Assembly: GCA_035493895.1 (NCBI GenBank)
Contig: DATJHM010000069.1
Span: forward strand, 1-18,711
DNA: 18,711 nucleotides
Source of the DNA: DATJHM01 sp035493895
GTDB lineage: Bacteria; Chloroflexota; Ktedonobacteria; Ktedonobacterales; Ktedonobacteraceae
Reading direction: 5' to 3'
Positions within the stretch are counted from its first letter, which is position 1. The number at the start of each line of letters is the position of its first letter. A program made the position numbers and the translations under genes. This document shows, in pieces, positions 14,624 to 18,711 of the stretch. The notes beneath the pieces are model-generated. The model was not told the DNA's origin and searched no databases. It saw only the letters and a program-made list of their open reading frames with translations.

Positions 14624-14639
14624 TGGAGTAGCAACTCCA
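14624..14639. other. Short hairpin between convergent STAND and NusG-like genes
   Basis: TGGAGT-AGCA-ACTCCA forms six pairs in the 72-base gap between the two convergent genes. Neither strand has a T-run after it, so a bidirectional terminator is possible but not shown. Confidence 0.3.
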
Positions 14640-14666
14640 TGGAACAGAAAGGGGGCATTTTACATG

Positions 14667-15341
14667 TTATTCGTGCCAGATTTCTTGCGAAACAGCCTCT
14701 GCCGAGGCCACACGCCCGGGCTCCTTGATCCTCCTTCCCTTCCCTCGCGTAGACCTCATACGCCGTCTCCTCTCATTCACCTGTATCTCATTTGCCAGGT
14801 GCTCTAACTCCATAGGATCAACACACAACATCCGCGTTCCCCCCAAAAACTCCAGCAGCACATTGACCCGCTTCCCCGCCTCCACAGTCTCCGCGAATAC
14901 CATTGCCAGCCCCTGCAAAGGACCACCCTTCATGCGCACTCTGTCCCCCCGCACCAGAGGTTCCGCAGGTTCCTGCAAATTCCTCAGCCTGTCAGCGATC
15001 TCATCGATGATCTCCTGAGCCACACACAACGGCTCAGCACCAAATCTGACCAGACACAAGACACCAGGGCATGTGCTTATCTCGCTCACAGCAACCACGC
15101 GCAAATCTGCACGTACAAAAAGATACCCCGGAAAAAAGGGAACAGGACGGACTGGACTCCTTCTCCCCTCGTTATACTGCGGGACAAACGTTTCCAGGTG
15201 CATAATCTGCTTGAGAGCATGCATTGCATAAAACTCTTTTTCAGGTTTACAACGGACAAGATACCACGCCGCCTGTGCTATCTTCTCATCATTGGAAGCA
15301 TTATCTATCACGACAGCATATCCTTTCTTCAGGTCAAGCAC
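14667..15341 (-). CDS. NusG-family specialised transcription elongation/antitermination factor (RfaH/LoaP-like)
   Basis: This protein of up to 224 residues has the NGN domain of NusG paralogues at about 26-125: WYLVRCKPEKEFYA, a variable loop, then PFFPGYLFVRADLR. A KOW domain follows at about 127-175 (LVRGDRVRMKGGPLQGLAMVF, then an RVNVLLEFLGG strand). NusG-type factors bind RNA polymerase and suppress pausing; paralogues of the RfaH and LoaP type act on particular long operons. A strongly basic tail (RRRRMRS, RGKGRRIKEPGR) follows the KOW domain and could bind nucleic acid. GTG at 15341 opens the frame, but GTG at 15311 has AAAGGA nine bases upstream and is an equally likely start. It is the last gene of the NRPS/LuxR strand, 145 bases after the LuxR gene. 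Its likely target is the NRPS operon; this is inference from context. Confidence 0.85.
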   Translation of the reverse strand: MLDLKKGYAVVIDNASNDEKIAQAAWYLVRCKPEKEFYAMHALKQIMHLETFVPQYNEGRRSPVRPVPFFPGYLFVRADLRVVAVSEISTCPGVLCLVRFGAEPLCVAQEIIDEIADRLRNLQEPAEPLVRGDRVRMKGGPLQGLAMVFAETVEAGKRVNVLLEFLGGTRMLCVDPMELEHLANEIQVNERRRRMRSTRGKGRRIKEPGRVASAEAVSQEIWHE

Positions 15342-15485
15342 GCAAACGATACAATCTCACCTTCTCTCTCTGAAAGCATAAGCTCTTCCTCTCGCAAAAA
15401 CTATCCACAGGCAGAGCATTTTTCTCAGCAAACTCATCAAAAGGAAAGAGGTGCTGTAAAGCTTTATAGGGCAAGAAATCTCTCC

Positions 15486-16049
15486 TCACAAAGAAGGAGA
15501 TTGCAATTTGCGGAGGATATTTTTTATATGCACATTCACCGTTCCCCTGTCTATATTCAGGCACGCTGGCAGTGCTGAACGCTCCGTTCCTCTACAAAGC
15601 ATACCCACAATCTCTCGCTCCCGTGGCGTAAACAGCGGTCGCCTCGTTTGATGCATAAAATGCGCTATGAGCTCCGGTGTCAGCGCTGGCTCAATCAGGA
15701 AAGAGCCTCCTGCCTGCGAGAGAGTCATTAGCAGGAGATCAGCCGAGGTAGCCTCGAGCAGATAGCCGCATGCTCCTCGCCAGTAGGCCAGTTGAAAGAT
15801 ATGCACATCCAACTTTGGAGCCAGAACCACAAAGCGCCCCTGTGGGAGGGTGGCCACGATGGTGACGGTTGTGAGCATCTCCTGACTCACAAACACATAA
15901 TCAAAGCTCGTGAGGCTCAGTTGCATCTGCAATTCTTCCGGCGTCCGAGCCTCTCCAACTAAGCTCACTCGTTCGTCGCTGCACAGGATCGTTTGTAATC
16001 CCAGGCGCTGAATATCTCGCTGTTCAGCAATCAGGACGATTACACTCAT
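15486..16049 (-). CDS. LuxR-family regulator with degenerate receiver domain (paralogue of the one at 9820)
   Basis: This 187-residue protein has a receiver-like domain followed by a LuxR helix-turn-helix (FTPREREIVGMLCRGT, LNIDRGTVNVHIKNILRKL). The phospho-acceptor Asp is Ser in FDYVFVSQ, and the N-terminal acidic pair is reduced to EQ, as in the paralogue. TLPQGRFVVL and the FLIEPALTPELI linker also match the paralogue. It ends only a few residues after the recognition helix (LQSPSL), about 20 residues shorter than the paralogue, so its last helix is trimmed. ATG at 16049 lies 7 bases after the NRPS stop. A TTG at 16082 inside the NRPS end would add 11 residues, but the GGAGGG before it is only 3 bases away. 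It probably controls the NRPS operon. Confidence 0.87.
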   Translation of the reverse strand: MSVIVLIAEQRDIQRLGLQTILCSDERVSLVGEARTPEELQMQLSLTSFDYVFVSQEMLTTVTIVATLPQGRFVVLAPKLDVHIFQLAYWRGACGYLLEATSADLLLMTLSQAGGSFLIEPALTPELIAHFMHQTRRPLFTPREREIVGMLCRGTERSALPACLNIDRGTVNVHIKNILRKLQSPSL

Positions 16050-16056
16050 CGCTACG

Positions 16057-18711
16057 CTACTTTCGTTTTGAAATGTGAACAATACCCTCCAAACAACTTC
16101 CTAGCAGCTTCGCAACCTCTTGCACATGCGGCTCTCCGACAAGGCCCTCGTGATAGCAAGCAATACGACGTATATCCAGCGGTCGCTGTGTATAGCGCTG
16201 CCATCCCAGATCTTCGGATGCGTCCTCTTCATAGGGCAGAGCATCCCTCAGCGTGGCACGCAAAAGTACGATCTGCTCTGGATAGACGCGAGCACGATAA
16301 CGGTGTGCCGCCCTGATCCGTCGTGCGAACAGATCCACCTGCCCGCGCAACCAATCCGGCTCCATCACTAACAAATGCACGCCGTGTGTCCGCAAAAGAT
16401 CCAGCGCATGCTCCAATTGTTGCGCGTACTCCAGCGGTTCTAATACAGCATACACGTCTTGCAGCGTCATTGAGCTCGCTTTATGGATCGCCTCTCCCAC
16501 GATGGTCGCCAACAGCTCAGTCGCGGAGGGCACCTTCCCACCCGCCGCTACCGGCCCGGCCCCATCGAGGATTGCCAGTAACGCGACCCTTTGCCCCTGT
16601 GCCAACAATTGCTGAGCCATCTCAAAGGCTACCAACCCACCGAAAGAATATCCGCCCAGATGATATGGACCGCTCGGCTGCTGCCTCTGCAACTCCTGGA
16701 TATATACTGCCGCCATCTCCTCTATCGAAAGCTCAGATGCCGCCCCTCCGTAAACAGAGAGATCCTGAAAGCCGTAGAGGGGCTGCGCATCCGGAAGGTG
16801 CGCGGCAAGGCGATAGTAACAGGCAACCTGCCCGTTCGCAGGATGCACCAGGAATAGCGAACTCTGCATCCCTTGCGCTTTGATTGGCACCAGAGCCGAG
16901 GGCGGCACAGTTGCGGCGCTACGCAGTGCCGCCGCCAGATGCATAATCGAGCTATGTTGAAAGATCATAGAGAGAGAGACTGGCACTGCTACCCGTTTCT
17001 GAATTTCGGCCATCAAGCGTACAGCCAGCAGTGAATGCCCACCCAGCGCAAAAAAGTCATCTCCGATACTCAACGGGCCCTGCTTGAGCACCTCCTCATA
17101 GATCTGCACCAGTTGCAGCTCAAGCGTATCGCGCGGCTGTTGCTGTACGCTTCCTTCAACTTGCGCGACTTGCGGTGCGGGCAACTGCTTCTGCTCAACT
17201 TTGCCATTGGGCGAGAGCGGTAGCGCGTCGAGGACGATCAGCGCGCTCGGCAGCATATAATACGGCAATTTGCTGCGCAAATACGTGCGCACCGCCTCAA
17301 GATCGAGCGTCTCACTTGCTCTCGGTACGAGATACGCGACCAACCGCTTCTCACCCGGCACATCCTCGCGCACAACGACGACGCTCTGTTGCACATGCGC
17401 ACATTGCTCAAGCACGACTTCGATCTCACCAGGCTCAATACGAAAACCACGCAATTTTACCTGGTTATCTACACGACCCAGAAACTCTATCTCCCCATCT
17501 GCACGCCAGTACACATAGTCCCTCGTCTTATACAGCCGCGCCCCGGCTTCCAGCGAAAAAGGATCGGGGATAAAGCGCTCGGCAGTGAGATCAGGCCGCG
17601 CAAAATAGCCTCGGGCTACGCCGATCCCGCCCAGATAGAGCTCACCGGGTACTCCAGGCGGCAGAGGGCGCAACAATTCATCCAGCACATAGAGCCGCAT
17701 ATTTGCAATCGGCCCCCCGATTGTCGGACGCTCGTTCCCTGGCTGACAGAGACTGGCGCTGGCACAGACGGTCGTCTCTGTCGGGCCATAGGCGTTATAA
17801 AAAGCTCGTTGTTCCCCCCATTGAGCCACAATCTCTGCTGAACACGCCTCACCTGCGGTAATCAATGTCTTGAGATCAGGCAATAGTGTCGAGGGCAGGG
17901 CTGCCAGCACAGACGGCGTCAGGGTCGCCGTAGAGATTGCATAGTCACGCAATATCCCCTGCAATCCGGCTCCGGGCATGAGATCATCTTTGGGCGCGAG
18001 CACTAATGTCCCCCCCATGCCCAGCGCAGAGACCATCTCCCAGGTAGACGCGTCAAAGCTCAGCGACGCAAACTGCAATACCCGCTTCCCCCATTGCTGC
18101 CCAAATGCCCGCCCGCCCGCGAGCACAAGATTACACAGGCTCCGATGAGAGACCATCACGCCTTTGGAACGTCCGGTGGAACCAGAGGTATAAATAATAT
18201 AGGCCAGATTCGTCGGCTCGATCATTGACGGCTTCAGCACATGTGCCAGCGGCTCTACTGGCGCTATCGCAGACGCCACGTTGAGCAGTGTCAGCCCCTG
18301 ATCTCCAAAACGCTCCATCAGGTGCTCCTGAGTCATCAGCACGCCAATGTGTGCGTCCTCACACATATAACGCAATCTCTCCTGGGGATAAGCCGGGTCC
18401 AGCGGCACATACGCTCCTCCGGCATATAATACTCCCAGGACCGAGAGGACCATCTCCAACGAACGCTCGACACAGATGCCAACCAGCGTCTCCGCCCCAA
18501 CGCCCAGTTGTTGCAAACGCCGGGCGATCCTCTGCGCCAGGATATCCAGTTCATGATAGGTTATCTGCTGATTTTGCTCCGTAAAAACGAGCGCAACGGC
18601 ATCGGGCTGTGCTCGTACCTGCGACTTGAGCACATCAATCATATTTTCGAACGCAGAATGCTCGTCGCCTGTCTCATTCCAGTCCTGCAATATGCTCCGT
18701 TCCTCTCTGGC
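16057..18711 (-). CDS. Non-ribosomal peptide synthetase, terminal module A-PCP-TE (5' part beyond window)
   Basis: The frame stays open to the right edge, and its first visible residues (EERSILQDWNET) are the linker that follows a condensation domain. The gene is therefore partial and the window shows only its end, about 884 residues. The adenylation domain has ITYHEL, GGAYVPLDP, YIIYTSGSTGRSKG, FDASTWE, NAYGPTETTVC, GELYLGG, GRVDNQVKLRGFRIEP and NGKVEQKQL. The ten specificity residues, aligned by eye to GrsA, read DAWTIAAVCK, one residue from the phenylalanine code. The A7 core is YKTRD instead of Y-R/K-TGD. The carrier domain has DDFFALGGHSLL, its pantetheine Ser at 17032-17034. The type I thioesterase has GGYSFGG (Ser at 16645-16647), ILDGAGP and a late His in CYHEG, and would release the finished peptide. 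Regulator and NusG-like genes follow directly. Confidence 0.95.
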   Translation of the reverse strand, partial: AREERSILQDWNETGDEHSAFENMIDVLKSQVRAQPDAVALVFTEQNQQITYHELDILAQRIARRLQQLGVGAETLVGICVERSLEMVLSVLGVLYAGGAYVPLDPAYPQERLRYMCEDAHIGVLMTQEHLMERFGDQGLTLLNVASAIAPVEPLAHVLKPSMIEPTNLAYIIYTSGSTGRSKGVMVSHRSLCNLVLAGGRAFGQQWGKRVLQFASLSFDASTWEMVSALGMGGTLVLAPKDDLMPGAGLQGILRDYAISTATLTPSVLAALPSTLLPDLKTLITAGEACSAEIVAQWGEQRAFYNAYGPTETTVCASASLCQPGNERPTIGGPIANMRLYVLDELLRPLPPGVPGELYLGGIGVARGYFARPDLTAERFIPDPFSLEAGARLYKTRDYVYWRADGEIEFLGRVDNQVKLRGFRIEPGEIEVVLEQCAHVQQSVVVVREDVPGEKRLVAYLVPRASETLDLEAVRTYLRSKLPYYMLPSALIVLDALPLSPNGKVEQKQLPAPQVAQVEGSVQQQPRDTLELQLVQIYEEVLKQGPLSIGDDFFALGGHSLLAVRLMAEIQKRVAVPVSLSMIFQHSSIMHLAAALRSAATVPPSALVPIKAQGMQSSLFLVHPANGQVACYYRLAAHLPDAQPLYGFQDLSVYGGAASELSIEEMAAVYIQELQRQQPSGPYHLGGYSFGGLVAFEMAQQLLAQGQRVALLAILDGAGPVAAGGKVPSATELLATIVGEAIHKASSMTLQDVYAVLEPLEYAQQLEHALDLLRTHGVHLLVMEPDWLRGQVDLFARRIRAAHRYRARVYPEQIVLLRATLRDALPYEEDASEDLGWQRYTQRPLDIRRIACYHEGLVGEPHVQEVAKLLGSCLEGIVHISKRK

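Noticed and set aside
14624..14639. Firm bidirectional terminator between the convergent genes.
   Set aside because: Six pairs and no T-run on either strand; kept only as a low-confidence hairpin.
15334..15564. A 76-codon minus-strand frame overlapping the end of the second LuxR gene and the NusG start.
   Set aside because: It overlaps two real genes, has no ribosome site and has no recognisable domain; it may at most contain the shifted original end of the LuxR protein.

Overview
The window reads as a stretch of a soil-type, secondary-metabolite-rich, monoderm bacterium. Its protein style (a helix-turn-helix/NB-ARC/TPR regulator, an NRPS with MbtH, an IS605-type relic, roughly balanced base composition) fits Chloroflexota of the class Ktedonobacteria best. 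That assignment is inference from gene content; there is no rRNA or other marker in the window.

Region 1 (1-7895, minus strand) is one sugar-utilisation locus. In transcription order it holds a DeoR-family repressor, a promoter with a large perfect palindromic operator, an SIS-domain sugar-phosphate isomerase, a xylulokinase-type FGGY kinase, an ABC permease, a lipoprotein substrate-binding protein, a two-domain ABC ATPase of the RbsA/XylG type, and a ribulose-phosphate 3-epimerase-family enzyme that runs off the left edge. Together they would import a pentose or ketose, phosphorylate it, and isomerise and epimerise it into the pentose-phosphate pool. The exact sugar cannot be read from the sequence.

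Region 2 (about 7900-8840) is a graveyard. It holds an IS200/IS605-like non-coding relic with the last codons of a TnpB and two hairpins of the same architecture, followed by a fragment of a VOC-fold ring-cleaving dioxygenase.

Region 3 (8844-10772, minus strand) has a small membrane protein broken by a one-base frameshift, a LuxR-type regulator with a degenerate receiver domain, an MbtH-like protein lacking one of its conserved Trp-Pro pairs, and an unrecognised 111-residue protein. A good promoter with an overlapping inverted repeat precedes the set.

Region 4 (about 10773-14594) has a 0.9-kb stretch with probable decayed coding sequence. It also has a small secreted or membrane-anchored peptide gene, and divergent from it a large STAND-type protein (XRE helix-turn-helix, NB-ARC, eight TPRs) preceded by a palindrome.

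Region 5 (14667-18711, minus strand) is the 3' end of an NRPS operon. It has a terminal A-PCP-TE module whose specificity residues predict phenylalanine, a second LuxR-type regulator paralogous to the one in region 3, and a NusG-family specialised elongation factor. Regions 3 and 5 look like parts of one non-ribosomal peptide neighbourhood, with region 4 between them.
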